Below, piece by piece: positions 1 through 11,036 of a stretch of 64,000 bases of DNA. The notes below the pieces were generated by a model. The model saw nothing but the letters and a program-made list of their open reading frames with translations, was not told where the DNA came from and searched no databases. Position 1 is the stretch's first letter; every line of letters starts with the position of its first letter. The stretch comes from Marinobacterium weihaiense (GTDB taxonomy: Bacteria; Pseudomonadota; Gammaproteobacteria; Pseudomonadales; Balneatricaceae), in NCBI RefSeq assembly GCF_019061305.1, contig NZ_JAHQZT010000001.1, positions 62,001-126,000 on the forward strand, read 5' to 3'. The position numbers were made by a program, and so were the translations under genes.

Positions 1-684
1 TGATTGCAAACGACCACGCATGGCATACGGGAGTATCACGCAACTGTTCCAGCCGGCGCGTGAAATCCTGACGCGGAATTTCGGTCGCCCCCAGACTGGC
101 CAGGTGGTCGTTGTATACCTGACAGTCAATCAGCTCATACCCCCAGTATTGCAGCTGATGGGCCAGCCAGGCAAAGGCGATTTTGGATGCATCCCGCTGG
201 CGGGAAAACATGGACTCGCCAAAGAACACTCGACCGATCGCCAGTCCGTACAGGCCACCGACCAGCTCGTCGCCTATCCAGACCTCGACAGAGTGCGCAT
301 GCCCCTGATGGTGCAGGTTGAGATAGGCGCCGAAGATGTCGTCACTGATCCAGGTGCCTTCCTGACCACGCCGGGGCGCGGCACAGGCTGCCACGACCTT
401 GGCGAAGGCCTGATCGAAGGTAACCCGGTAATCCTGCTTGCGCAGCCGCTTGCGCAGACTGCGTGACAGGTACAGTTCATTCGGAAAGAGCACACAGCGG
501 GGGTCCGGGCTCCACCAGAGAATGGGTTCACCCGGGTTGTACCAGGGGAAAATACCGTTGCGATAGGCGTGCAACAGCCGTGCCTCGCTGAGATCCCCCC
601 CGGCTGCAAGCAGTCCATCCGGCTCGACCAGTGCCTGCTCGAGGGGAGGGAATTCCAGACTGTCATCGGCCAGCCAGAGAATCA

Positions 685-685
<1 letters not shown>
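1..685 (-). CDS. aat: Leucyl/phenylalanyl-tRNA-protein transferase, 3' end cut by window edge
   Basis: Transfers Leu or Phe from aminoacyl-tRNA to N-terminal Arg or Lys of proteins, marking them for ClpS/ClpAP degradation in the cytoplasm. 228 codons are visible from the ATG at 685-683; the E. coli protein is 234 residues, so only a few C-terminal residues lie outside the window. Family motifs read in order: [49 protein letters not shown] and LIDCQ. The start ATG shares one base with the TGA stop of trxB (TGATG), so translation is probably coupled and the two genes form one transcript. The identification is firm; the true stop is not seen. Confidence 0.95.
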
Positions 686-1659
<974 letters not shown>

Positions 1660-1825
1660 TTAAGATGTTCGTAAGCTGGCTCATGCGATCATGAGCCCTC
1701 GGCAGATTGACGCTGACTCTAAACCTGCGGGCATGGATTGTCTATTCCGAGGCCTGTCGCGATAGCGCGCCTGTCACGCGATTCCCTTTTAGAACAGGGC
1801 AATAGTCTGCTTCTGTGAGCGTATT

Positions 1826-4489
1826 ATGGTATTTTTGCGGCAGCTAGATGATCTGTTGAGTGTAAGGATAACCGGATTGAGTGATAACCACCCCAAAAGC
1901 CCGCATTCGCTGGCAGAGCAGCTGATTACCGTCGCTCGCGAAAGCGCTCTGATTCTGTTGATCGGTGCCAACCTGTTCCTGCTGCTATCGCTGATTGGGT
2001 ATGACCCGCGTGACCCCGGCTGGTCGCACTTGGGTTACCAGCCTAAGGTGGAGAACTTTACCGGTGCGGCAGGCGCCTGGCTGGCTGATGGCGTTATTTC
2101 ATCGATCGGGATCGGGGCCTATCTGTTGCCGGGGCTGTTGCTATGGCCTGCTTGGCGCTTTCTGCGCCGCCCCAGGCATAGTTTGCTCGACACCCTGCCA
2201 CTGGTGATGCTGAGGGTCACGGGCGCGGCCGTTTTCATGTTGAGCCTCTGTGCACTGGCATCAATTCACTTGTCAAATGAGGGGCTGCATTACCCGTTCT
2301 CCGTTGGTGGTCTGCTGGGGCAGGCGCTTTCAGACTGGAGCGTCAGCTGGTTCAGCGTCACTGGCAGCTCGGTCGTTTTGTGGACCCTGCTGCTGCTGGG
2401 ACTCACGCTATTTATGGAAATTTCATGGCGTGATGCGCTTGAGTATGTGGGTGACAGGATCCTGTTGGCTGTCGAGTGTACTCGCGACCGCATGAGTAAC
2501 GGCTGGTGGCAGGGAGCTCACACCGAGCCGGAATGGGACGATACGTCGCCTGAAGCACGAAAGCCGCTCTCGGAGCCGCTGCGCAGGCAGGCCCAGCACG
2601 AGCTGCCGGTTGCCCCGCCTGCTCGCGGTCAGACGTCTTCGCGTGTCGAGCCTTCACTGTCGGGTATGGCTGATGACCCCGTGCCGTTTGAGTTTGCGCC
2701 CGCCTCAGGTACGGCAGCTCCGATGACAGCGACACGGGACGAGCCACAGGCACTCGTCGACAATGCAATCGCTGCCGTAACCACTCAGGCCTCTCCAGTT
2801 GAACAAGCTGAAGCCATGCGCAGCGAGCAACCGGCTCCAGCGCGCCGATCTGCACCGCCTGTTGAACCGGCCCCCACTGGGGCAGCAGAAGCGGCACAGG
2901 CCAAAAAGAATCTGAAAATCGTCCCCCTGTCCGAGACGCATCAGCCACTGGCGGCCGAGGCCGATCAAGAGCCCACGCAGAAACGCAAGCAGCTGCCGCG
3001 ACTGCCGTCTCTGGACCTGCTGGACCCGCCGTCCGAGCATCATGAAAACGGCTATAGCGAAGACGATCTAGAGCAGATGTCGCGCTTGCTGGAAACCAAG
3101 CTCAATGACTTCGGTGTGAAAGCGGAAGTAGTTGAGGTTAACCCCGGCCCCGTGATTACCCGGTTCGAACTGCAACCTGCACCTGGCGTCAAGGCGAGCA
3201 AGATCTCGAACCTGTCGCGTGATCTGGCCCGTTCCATGGCCGTGACCAGTGTACGAGTGGTTGAAGTCATCCCCGGCAAATCCGTGGTCGGTGTGGAAAT
3301 TCCCAACGAGGTGCGCCAGACCGTGCATCTGAGCGAAGTGCTCAATGCCAAGCCTTACCTGGAGGCTTCTTCACGCCTGACGCTGGCGCTGGGCAACGAC
3401 ATTGCCGGTAATCCAGTGGTCGCCAACCTGGCCAAGATGCCGCACCTGCTGGTAGCCGGTACAACCGGCTCGGGCAAGTCGGTAGGCGTCAATGCCATGC
3501 TGCTGAGCCTGCTGCTCAAGGCGACACCGGACGAAGTAAGGCTCATTCTGGTCGATCCGAAAATGCTGGAGCTGTCGATTTACGAAGGTGTGCCGCACCT
3601 GCTGACACCGGTTATCACCGACATGAAGGAGGCCGCCGGTGGCCTGCGCTGGTGCGTGGCCGAAATGGAACGTCGCTACAAGTTAATGGCCAAGATGGGC
3701 GTGCGTAACCTGGCCGGCTTCAATGACAAGGTCATCAATGCGCAGGAAGCCGGCCAACCGCTGGCGGATCCACTGTGGAATCCTCAGGAACACGGTTTGC
3801 CGGATAACGAGCCGGCCCCCGCATTGGAAACGCTGCCGTACATCGTGGTGGTGATCGACGAGTTCGCCGACATGATGATGATGGTCGGCAAGAAAGTTGA
3901 AGAACTGATCGCCCGTATCGCGCAAAAGGCACGCGCGGCGGGCATCCACCTGATTCTGGCCACACAGCGTCCTTCCGTGGATGTGATTACTGGCCTGATC
4001 AAGGCCAACGTGCCGACGCGCATCGCCTTCCAAGTGTCGTCCAAGATCGACTCGCGTACCATTCTGGATCAGGGCGGTGCGGAGAGTCTGCTGGGCTACG
4101 GTGACATGCTGTACGTGCCGGCCGGCACCAGTATTCCGAACCGTGTTCACGGTGCGTTCGTCAGTGACGACGAGGTACACCGTGTCGTCGAACAGTGGAA
4201 GCTGCTGGGTACGCCGAACTACATCGACGTGAACTTGTCCGAAGGAGGGAGTGAGTCCGGCGGCAGTGGTGGCGGCTTCGACGACGAGCAGGATCCGCTG
4301 TATGACGAAGCGGTCGCTTTTGTTACTGAGTCTCGCAAGGCCTCGATTTCCAGTGTTCAGCGCAAGCTGAAGATCGGCTACAACCGTGCCGCACGGATGA
4401 TTGAATCCATGGAAGCCGCCGGTGTCGTGTCCGAAGCCGGCAGCAACGGTCAGCGTGAAGTGCTGGCCCCACCACCCCCGAGGGATTAA
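1826..4489 (+). CDS. ftsK: DNA translocase FtsK (start probably TTG at 1877)
   Basis: Septum-anchored ATPase that pumps chromosomal DNA and activates XerCD at dif during division. Four hydrophobic segments lie in about residues 35-210. A Pro/Ala/Gln-rich linker of roughly 150-200 residues follows, much shorter than in E. coli FtsK. The motor has Walker A GTTGSGKS near 545-552 and Walker B VIDEFADM near 676-683. The C-terminal winged-helix gamma domain ([20 protein letters not shown]) reads KOPS. The longest frame begins at ATG 1826, but that start has no Shine-Dalgarno; an in-frame TTG at 1877 (codon 18) has AAGGA at 1864-1868 and gives an N-terminus starting SDNHP, so I favour it. lolA follows after two bases. 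Confidence 0.97.
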   Translation: MVFLRQLDDLLSVRITGLSDNHPKSPHSLAEQLITVARESALILLIGANLFLLLSLIGYDPRDPGWSHLGYQPKVENFTGAAGAWLADGVISSIGIGAYLLPGLLLWPAWRFLRRPRHSLLDTLPLVMLRVTGAAVFMLSLCALASIHLSNEGLHYPFSVGGLLGQALSDWSVSWFSVTGSSVVLWTLLLLGLTLFMEISWRDALEYVGDRILLAVECTRDRMSNGWWQGAHTEPEWDDTSPEARKPLSEPLRRQAQHELPVAPPARGQTSSRVEPSLSGMADDPVPFEFAPASGTAAPMTATRDEPQALVDNAIAAVTTQASPVEQAEAMRSEQPAPARRSAPPVEPAPTGAAEAAQAKKNLKIVPLSETHQPLAAEADQEPTQKRKQLPRLPSLDLLDPPSEHHENGYSEDDLEQMSRLLETKLNDFGVKAEVVEVNPGPVITRFELQPAPGVKASKISNLSRDLARSMAVTSVRVVEVIPGKSVVGVEIPNEVRQTVHLSEVLNAKPYLEASSRLTLALGNDIAGNPVVANLAKMPHLLVAGTTGSGKSVGVNAMLLSLLLKATPDEVRLILVDPKMLELSIYEGVPHLLTPVITDMKEAAGGLRWCVAEMERRYKLMAKMGVRNLAGFNDKVINAQEAGQPLADPLWNPQEHGLPDNEPAPALETLPYIVVVIDEFADMMMMVGKKVEELIARIAQKARAAGIHLILATQRPSVDVITGLIKANVPTRIAFQVSSKIDSRTILDQGGAESLLGYGDMLYVPAGTSIPNRVHGAFVSDDEVHRVVEQWKLLGTPNYIDVNLSEGGSESGGSGGGFDDEQDPLYDEAVAFVTESRKASISSVQRKLKIGYNRAARMIESMEAAGVVSEAGSNGQREVLAPPPPRD

Positions 4490-4491
4490 CA

Positions 4492-5148
4492 ATGATCAAA
4501 TCCATACTGACCAAGGTAGTGGTACATGTGGTAGCAACGGCCACATTGGTACTAGGTGCCACTGTAACCCAGGCCAGCCCCGTCACTGAACTTGACGCTC
4601 TGCTGTCGGGACATGAGGCCGCCCGGGCTAACTTTACCCAGTTTGCCCTTAACAGTGACGGCAACCGGGCCGAGGATTCCAGTGGCCATTTCGTGGTTGC
4701 CCGCCCGAATCGCTTTCGCTGGGTGACGGAAACCCCCTTTGTGCAGGAAATTGTCAGCGACGGCGATTTCATCTGGATTCATGACCCCGATCTGGAGCAG
4801 GTGACACGCAAGCCGGCCAACGGCCAGAACAACAGTGCTCCGGCGATGATTCTCAATGGCCAGATCGAACAGCTGAGCGAACGCTTCGACATCGCCCGCA
4901 TCAACGCCAGTGAAAACGGCGTAGCGCTCTATGAGCTCAAGCCACTGGATGCCGAGAACGCCACCTTTACCCGCATCCGGCTGCTATTCGAGGGTGAACG
5001 GATCAGCGAGCTGTCCATGGAAGACAGTCTTGGCCAGCGCAGCATGCTGGTCCTGGATGATCTTGAATACGACCCCGAACTGGAAGAGGGCGTGTTCGCG
5101 TTCATTCCTCCAGAAGGCGCGGATGTCATTCTGGACCCGGGTCAGTAA
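4492..5148 (+). CDS. lolA: Outer-membrane lipoprotein carrier protein LolA
   Basis: Periplasmic chaperone that carries lipoproteins from LolCDE to LolB at the outer membrane. 218 residues. The N-terminus is a signal peptide: basic start, hydrophobic core, and a probable cleavage after TQA near residue 28. The mature part has the LolA signatures NFTQF, RPNRFRW, LVEI-like VQEIVSDG and [14 protein letters not shown]. It lies two bases after ftsK, and its TAA stop overlaps the rarA ATG by one base, the conserved ftsK-lolA-rarA order. Confidence 0.96.
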   Translation: MIKSILTKVVVHVVATATLVLGATVTQASPVTELDALLSGHEAARANFTQFALNSDGNRAEDSSGHFVVARPNRFRWVTETPFVQEIVSDGDFIWIHDPDLEQVTRKPANGQNNSAPAMILNGQIEQLSERFDIARINASENGVALYELKPLDAENATFTRIRLLFEGERISELSMEDSLGQRSMLVLDDLEYDPELEEGVFAFIPPEGADVILDPGQ

Positions 5149-6500
5149 TGCAGGATCTGTTCAGCAACCAGCCGCGAGGGTATCAGCCACTGGCAGCACG
5201 CATGCGCCCCGATTCTCTGACGCGTTACATAGGTCAAAGTCATCTGCTGGCGCCAGGCAAACCGCTGCGCCAGGCGCTGGAACAGGGTGCCATACACTCG
5301 ATGATTCTCTGGGGACCGCCGGGAGTCGGCAAGACCACCCTCGCGCAATTGGTGGCGCACCAGGTGGATGCCCATTTCATGACCGTTTCGGCGGTGCTTG
5401 CCGGGGTCAAGGAAATTCGTCAAGCCGTGGATGAGGCGCGCCAGGTCAAGGCGCAAAGCGGACGCAAGACCATTTTGTTCGTGGACGAGGTTCACCGTTT
5501 CAACAAGTCGCAGCAGGATGCTTTCCTGCCCTATGTGGAAGATGGCACGGTCATCTTCATTGGTGCCACGACGGAAAACCCCTCGTTTGAACTCAACAAC
5601 GCGTTGTTGTCACGGGCCAGAGTATATCTGCTGCGCTCGCTGACCCATGACGAACTCATGCAGGTGGTAGAGCAGGCGCTGCAGGATGAGGAGCGTGGGC
5701 TGGGAGCTCTATGCCTGCAGATGTCGGCCGAGATGCGCGAGCAGGTGGTGCGGGCAGCCGATGGTGATGCACGCACCGCGCTGAATCTGCTCGAAATCGC
5801 CGCCGATCTGGCGCAGGAGCAGGCTGATGGCAGTCGCCAGGTAACCCCGGACGTGCTGACTGAAGTGCTGCAGGCCGGTGGACGCCGGTTCGACAAGGGC
5901 GGTGATCATTTTTACGACATGCTGTCAGCGTTTCACAAGTCGGTGCGCGGCTCATCCCCCGACGGCGCACTCTACTGGTACTGCCGCATGCTGGACGGCG
6001 GTGCCGATCCGTTGACAGTGGCGCGGCGGCTGGTTGCCATCGCCTCGGAGGATATCGGCAATGCCGACCCCCGTGCCATGCAGGTCGCGCTGTCGGCCTG
6101 GGATGCCTTTGAGCGGGTCGGCCCTGCAGAAGGGGAGCGCGCCATTGCCCAGGCGGCGGTGTACTGTGCCTGTGCGCCCAAGAGCAACGCCGTGTATCGC
6201 GCCTTCAACCAGTGTCGGGCCGAAATACGCGAGCAGGGATCGCTGCCGGTTCCGGAGCACCTGCGCAACGCACCCACCAGCCTGATGAAAGACCTGGGGC
6301 ATGGCGCCGAATATCGCTATGCCCATGATGAACCCGACGCTTATGCAGCGGGCGAGAACTATCTTCCGGAGGCCATCGCCGACCGACAGTGGTATCGGCC
6401 GGAACCGCGCGGACTGGAAATCAAGATTCGCGACAAGCTTCAACACCTGCGCCAGCAGGATGCGCACAGCCCCAGGCAGCGTTACCGGAGGCAGCGATGA
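5148..6500 (+). CDS. rarA: Replication-associated recombination ATPase RarA (MgsA)
   Basis: AAA+ ATPase related to clamp loaders that acts at stalled forks. 450 residues. Walker [10 protein letters not shown] is near residues 55-63, Walker B is [14 protein letters not shown] near 108-121, and sensor 1 is [21 protein letters not shown]. The C-terminal part carries the tetramerisation region with the conserved stretch [17 protein letters not shown]. Its start overlaps the lolA stop by one base and its stop overlaps the crcB start by four bases when ATG 6497 is used, so all three genes should be co-transcribed. Confidence 0.97.
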   Translation: MQDLFSNQPRGYQPLAARMRPDSLTRYIGQSHLLAPGKPLRQALEQGAIHSMILWGPPGVGKTTLAQLVAHQVDAHFMTVSAVLAGVKEIRQAVDEARQVKAQSGRKTILFVDEVHRFNKSQQDAFLPYVEDGTVIFIGATTENPSFELNNALLSRARVYLLRSLTHDELMQVVEQALQDEERGLGALCLQMSAEMREQVVRAADGDARTALNLLEIAADLAQEQADGSRQVTPDVLTEVLQAGGRRFDKGGDHFYDMLSAFHKSVRGSSPDGALYWYCRMLDGGADPLTVARRLVAIASEDIGNADPRAMQVALSAWDAFERVGPAEGERAIAQAAVYCACAPKSNAVYRAFNQCRAEIREQGSLPVPEHLRNAPTSLMKDLGHGAEYRYAHDEPDAYAAGENYLPEAIADRQWYRPEPRGLEIKIRDKLQHLRQQDAHSPRQRYRRQR

Positions 6501-6860
6501 TGCACCTGTTGGCCGTGGCGCTGGGGGGCGCTTTGGGTGCGCTGGGGCGCTACTGGGTCAGCGGTATGCTGAACAACGCCGAACATCGCCTCCCTTTGGG
6601 CACCCTGACGGTGAATATTCTGGGCTCCTTCCTGATGGGCGTCTGCTTTGTACTGATTCTGGAGCGTGCCAGGTTGTCGCCCGAGTTGCGGCCGCTGTTG
6701 ATGGTCGGTTTTCTCGGTGCCTTTACTACCTTTTCCACTTTTTCGCTGGAAACCGTGGCCATGATCGGGGAAGGGCATGTCATGTCGGCGCTGATTTATA
6801 TATTATTGAGCGTTTCATTGTGCATTACGGCACTGGGTGCCGGATTGTGGTTGACCCGCT

Positions 6861-6868
<8 letters not shown>
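6497..6868 (+). CDS. crcB: Fluoride channel CrcB (Fluc)
   Basis: Small dual-topology membrane channel that exports fluoride. 123 residues with four hydrophobic helices. Conserved stretches are [27 protein letters not shown] and [15 protein letters not shown], the last being the pore-lining signature. Two adjacent ATG codons (6497 and 6500) follow a GGAGG; the frame stays open 36 codons further upstream inside rarA, but there is no reason to start there. The gene is embedded in the lolA-rarA operon and no fluoride riboswitch precedes it. The TGA stop falls inside a short tandem repeat. Confidence 0.96.
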
Positions 6869-8206
<1,338 letters not shown>

Positions 8207-8235
8207 AACCGTCTCAGAGACAGGTTCGCCACTGA

Positions 8236-8259
8236 GCCCCGCCCAAGCGGGGCTTTTTT
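8236..8259 (+). terminator. Intrinsic terminator after serS
   Basis: Stem GCCCCGC / GCGGGGC (8236-8242 and 8247-8253) with a four-base loop, followed by six T at 8254-8259. Confidence 0.93.
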
Positions 8260-8349
8260 ATGGCAGAACTGACCTCGGGCAAGCGTGCGTATCAGGCATC
8301 GAGTATACTGGCCTGCACCACGGAGGCATTGGGAGTGAGGAGCGCAGCG

Positions 8350-9558
8350 ATGAAAACGCGGTATGATGTTCTGATTGTAGGGGGAGGGATGGTCGGCTCT
8401 GCACTGGCCTGTGCCTTGGGTAACACAGGGTTGTCGGTCGCTGTTCTCGAGCGTCAACTGCCGGAGCCCTTTGTGGCCAGCCAGCCACATGATCTGCGTG
8501 TCTCCGCGCTCAGTATTGCCTCCGAACGTTTCCTGCAGAATATCGGTGCTTGGGATGGCATTCGTTCTCGTCGCAGCTGCCCTTACAAGCGCATGAAAGT
8601 CTGGGAGCGTAGCTCTGACAAGGGTGCGACCGAGTTTGATGCCGCCGACAGCGGTTACAGCCATCTGGGTCACATTGTCGAAAACCGCATCGTGCAACTG
8701 GCACTGCTGGAGCGGCTGGGCGAACTGGACAATGTAGACCTGATCTCGCCGGCGCGCACCCTGCGCATCGATTATTCGCCCGGCGCAACGCTGGTCGAGC
8801 TGGAGGGCGGTGAGCAGGTTGTGGGGCGCCTCGTAGTTGCAGCCGATGGCGGTGATTCCATGGTGCGTCAGGCTGCAGGCATTGGTGTGACCAAGTGGGA
8901 CTACCATCAGCATGCCCTGGTCGCCGGCGTGACTACTGCTTACGGACAGGAAGACATCACTTGGCAGCAGTTTCAGCCCAGCGGTCCGTTGGCCTTTTTG
9001 CCGTTGAGCGGACACAACGCCTCGGTGGTCTGGTACAACACGCCTAACGAGGTGAAGCGTCTGCGCGCCTTGCCGGACGATGCCTTTCTGCAGCAGCTGC
9101 ACGCCAACTTTCCGCCTGAACTGGGCACCATTACAGAAATTCAGGGGCGCAGCAGTTTTCCGCTGCGCCGTCAGCATGCACAACAGTATGCGCTTGAAGG
9201 GCTGGTACTGGTGGGTGACGCGGCACACATGATTCATCCATTGGCCGGGCAGGGCGTCAATATCGGCATGCTCGATGCGGCCGCCTTGGCTGAAGTGCTG
9301 CTGCAGGCACACGCCCAAGGTGAAGCACATGAATCCATGCCGGTGCTGTCACGTTACGAAAAGCAGCGTCGACACCACAATCTGCTGATGATGCAGATCA
9401 TGGATGGCTTTTATCATGTGTTCACCAATGATATCGGCCCGCTGAAACTGGTTCGCAACCTGGGGCTTGGGTTGGCAGGACGTATTCCACTGGCCCGTCG
9501 CCAGGTAATGGAATTTGCAATGGGTATACGGGGCAGCCTGCCAGGCTTGGCACGCTGA
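8350..9558 (+). CDS. ubiF: FAD-dependent ubiquinone-biosynthesis hydroxylase, UbiF-like
   Basis: Flavoprotein monooxygenase of the UbiH/UbiF/VisC family. By resemblance it is closest to UbiF, which hydroxylates the ring of 2-octaprenyl-3-methyl-6-methoxybenzoquinol. 402 residues. The N-terminal FAD fold VIVGGGMVGSALA is near residues 8-20, HDLRVSALS is the aromatic-hydroxylase stretch, WQQFQPSGPLAFLPL matches UbiF closely, and the second FAD motif is LVGDAAHMIHPLAGQGVN. The frame is open from 8260, but those extra codons overlap the serS terminator region and ATG 8350 gives the expected N-terminus. The gene stands alone between terminators. Which ring position it hydroxylates is inferred only from similarity. 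Confidence 0.85.
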   Translation: MKTRYDVLIVGGGMVGSALACALGNTGLSVAVLERQLPEPFVASQPHDLRVSALSIASERFLQNIGAWDGIRSRRSCPYKRMKVWERSSDKGATEFDAADSGYSHLGHIVENRIVQLALLERLGELDNVDLISPARTLRIDYSPGATLVELEGGEQVVGRLVVAADGGDSMVRQAAGIGVTKWDYHQHALVAGVTTAYGQEDITWQQFQPSGPLAFLPLSGHNASVVWYNTPNEVKRLRALPDDAFLQQLHANFPPELGTITEIQGRSSFPLRRQHAQQYALEGLVLVGDAAHMIHPLAGQGVNIGMLDAAALAEVLLQAHAQGEAHESMPVLSRYEKQRRHHNLLMMQIMDGFYHVFTNDIGPLKLVRNLGLGLAGRIPLARRQVMEFAMGIRGSLPGLAR

Positions 9559-9591
9559 CCATGGCGCGAAACTTACGCACGTAAATACGAA

Positions 9592-9615
9592 AAAGACCGC
9601 CCGGGGGCGGTCTTT
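9592..9615. terminator. Bidirectional terminator between ubiF-like gene and phasin 1
   Basis: Perfect 10-bp stem AAAGACCGCC / GGCGGTCTTT (9592-9601 and 9606-9615), with A-rich and T-rich edges that serve both the + strand gene and the convergent phasin gene. Confidence 0.88.
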
Positions 9616-9645
9616 ACATGTATCAATTCGGTGTGTCAGGGCAAT

Positions 9646-10131
9646 TCAAGCCGTAGCAGCGGCTGAGGCCGAGTTTGACTTGCGAGTAGCAGGCTTGGCA
9701 TTGGTAGCGGCCGGCTTTTTGCTCTCGTCGTCGGTTTTGGGCATGAAGGAGCTGAAGTCGAGGCCCTTCATGTCGAAGGACGGCATTTCGAACTTGGTCA
9801 TGTACGACATGTCACCCAGAGAGCTCAGGCTTTGCTCGAACAGGGCGGAGGCCTCCTCGCGCACTTCATTCAGTGCGGCCAGTTCCTGCTCGGCCGTATC
9901 GGTCCACTTGGCTTCTTGAGATTTGATGAAGCTCATCTGCAGCTCGAACACTTCCTTCGGCTCTTTCACTTCAGACAGCGCTTTGACCTGAGCCAGGCCG
10001 GCATTGACAGAATCCGTGAAAAACGCGGACTGGAGTGCAAAGATCTTTTCGGCAGCCTTGCGGTTGGCTTCGGCCAGATCAGCGACGGGTTTCATTTTGT
10101 CCTGCATCTCTTTCAGCATGTTGTCATACAT
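9646..10131 (-). CDS. Phasin family protein 1
   Basis: Predicted granule-associated protein coating polyhydroxyalkanoate inclusions. 161 residues, largely amphipathic helix with the phasin pattern: MYDNM start, KPVADLAEANRK, FFTDSVNAGLAQVKALSEVKEPKEVFE, then an Ala/Lys-rich low-complexity tail (about residues 138-161). Start ATG 10131-10129 follows AAGGTGA. It resembles phasin 2 just upstream in length, start motif and the LAEV/LSEVKEP block, so the two are likely paralogues. No PHA synthase is in the window, so the link to PHA is by family only. It has its own promoter and operator candidate (10181-10228) and a terminator at 9592. Confidence 0.85.
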   Translation of the reverse strand: MYDNMLKEMQDKMKPVADLAEANRKAAEKIFALQSAFFTDSVNAGLAQVKALSEVKEPKEVFELQMSFIKSQEAKWTDTAEQELAALNEVREEASALFEQSLSSLGDMSYMTKFEMPSFDMKGLDFSSFMPKTDDESKKPAATNAKPATRKSNSASAAATA

Positions 10132-10180
10132 GATCGCTCACCTTTGTGTAATGCAAATATGTGCAAGTTCCCTGTGATTA

Positions 10181-10228
10181 CTGCAGTGCAGCAATCGGTA
10201 TCCTATTGGGCTTCGATCAGTATTGCAA
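10181..10228 (-). promoter_or_regulatory. Phasin 1 promoter with CTGC-N3-GCAG operator
   Basis: Read on the minus strand: -35 TTGCAA (10228-10223), 17-base spacer, -10 TAGGAT (10205-10200), then the palindrome CTGCACTGCAG at 10191-10181, which covers the expected transcription start. The palindrome fits the CTGC-N3-GCAG pattern I recall for the PHA repressor PhaR. That regulator is not seen in the window, so its role is inferred. Confidence 0.6.
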
Positions 10229-10260
10229 ACCTGTCCATGCGCCCCTGTCATGTCGAAGCC

Positions 10261-10297
10261 GGGCATTCCAGGGATGCCCCGGAGCAAAAGCTCCGGG
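10261..10297. other. Two adjacent hairpins between phasin genes
   Basis: GGGCAT/ATGCCC (10261-10266, 10274-10279) adjoins the stronger CCCGGAGC/GCTCCGGG with an AAAA loop (10278-10297). A T5 run follows on the + strand only (10303-10307). Nine bases past the phasin 2 stop codon, the hairpin may stop or stabilise that minus-strand transcript, although the T run is on the wrong side for a standard terminator. Confidence 0.5.
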
Positions 10298-10305
10298 AGG
10301 CCTTT

Positions 10306-10692
10306 TTACTTGGCGTTCTTGCCGGTCATGTCCATCGGCTTCATGAACTTCTGCAGTTCAGCCATGAACGGCATGTTCTGAACGTCGCCCATGTCAGTGA
10401 CACTTTTCTCGACCAGCTCGGTCAGCTGCTCCTTGGCTTCGGCCAATGCTGCCATTTCCTTCTCAGCAACATCGGTCAGCTTAGACTCGACTTCTTTCAG
10501 GTACTTGACCTGGAGTTCGACCGCAGCCTTCGGCTCGCGCACTTCGGCCAGGGTCTTCATCTGGTTCAGGCTGGCATTAACGAACTCGGACACGTAACCG
10601 GACTGCAGAGCGATCAGCTTCTCGGTGGTTTTCTTGTTGATTTCGGCCATATCCATAACCGGCTTCATGGAATCTTTCATCTTGTCGTACAT
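10306..10692 (-). CDS. Phasin family protein 2
   Basis: Predicted PHA-granule-associated protein of 128 residues. Start chosen at ATG 10692-10690 because AGAGGT lies eight bases upstream; a longer frame to 10722 would put the ribosome site inside the coding region. Features are MYDKMKDSMKPVMDMAEINKK, ALQSGYVSEFVNASLNQMKTLAEVREPKA, and a charged helical centre. It lacks the Ala/Lys tail of phasin 1. Promoter and two operator candidates lie at 10749-10823. A role in granule size or cover is inferred from the family. Confidence 0.85.
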   Translation of the reverse strand: MYDKMKDSMKPVMDMAEINKKTTEKLIALQSGYVSEFVNASLNQMKTLAEVREPKAAVELQVKYLKEVESKLTDVAEKEMAALAEAKEQLTELVEKSVTDMGDVQNMPFMAELQKFMKPMDMTGKNAK

Positions 10693-10748
10693 GCGGGTCA
10701 CCTCTTGACTGACGTTTATCAATGACGATTACAGTGATTTACTGCGTT

Positions 10749-10823
10749 TTGTGCATTGCAACATAGCCACCACTCTATTGGTTACAATTTGTACTGTCAA
10801 GCGTTATTTGTGCGCTGCACAAA
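10749..10823 (-). promoter_or_regulatory. Phasin 2 promoter flanked by two TGC-N3-GCA palindromes
   Basis: Minus strand: -35 TTGACA (10800-10795), 17-base spacer, -10 TAGAGT (10777-10772). One imperfect palindrome, TGTTGCAATGCACAA (10763-10749), lies over the expected start of transcription; a second, perfect 7-3-7 palindrome, TTTGTGCGCTGCACAAA (10823-10807), sits just upstream of the -35. Both share the TGC-N3-GCA core with the phasin 1 site. The rest of 10693-11036, ahead of the peptidase gene, shows nothing else I can name. Confidence 0.65.
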
Positions 10824-11036
10824 AAATATGGGTGCCATAAAATTCGAGGGTTGGGAGCAGAAAGATGGCAGCGTCCCTTCAAGCAGTTCCAGGTATTGCG
10901 CTGCAGTATTAATACCCCAGGCAGAAAGACACGCTCAGCACTGACCACTCCGGCTGCTGTCGTACACTGCAATGATGATCCGGAATGGTTACAATGCGAT
11001 AAAATGTTTATCGACAGTCAACGGAAAAGGCTTCTC

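Noticed and set aside
3683-4492. 269-codon minus-strand frame inside ftsK
   Set aside because: Entirely opposite the conserved FtsK motor; no recognisable protein.
6200-6500. Fluoride riboswitch for crcB
   Set aside because: crcB starts inside the rarA stop codon, leaving no room for a leader.
9646-10692. Phasin-like genes as apolipoprotein or TraT-like coiled coils
   Set aside because: The shared MYDxM start, KPVxDxAE block and paired operators fit phasins better.
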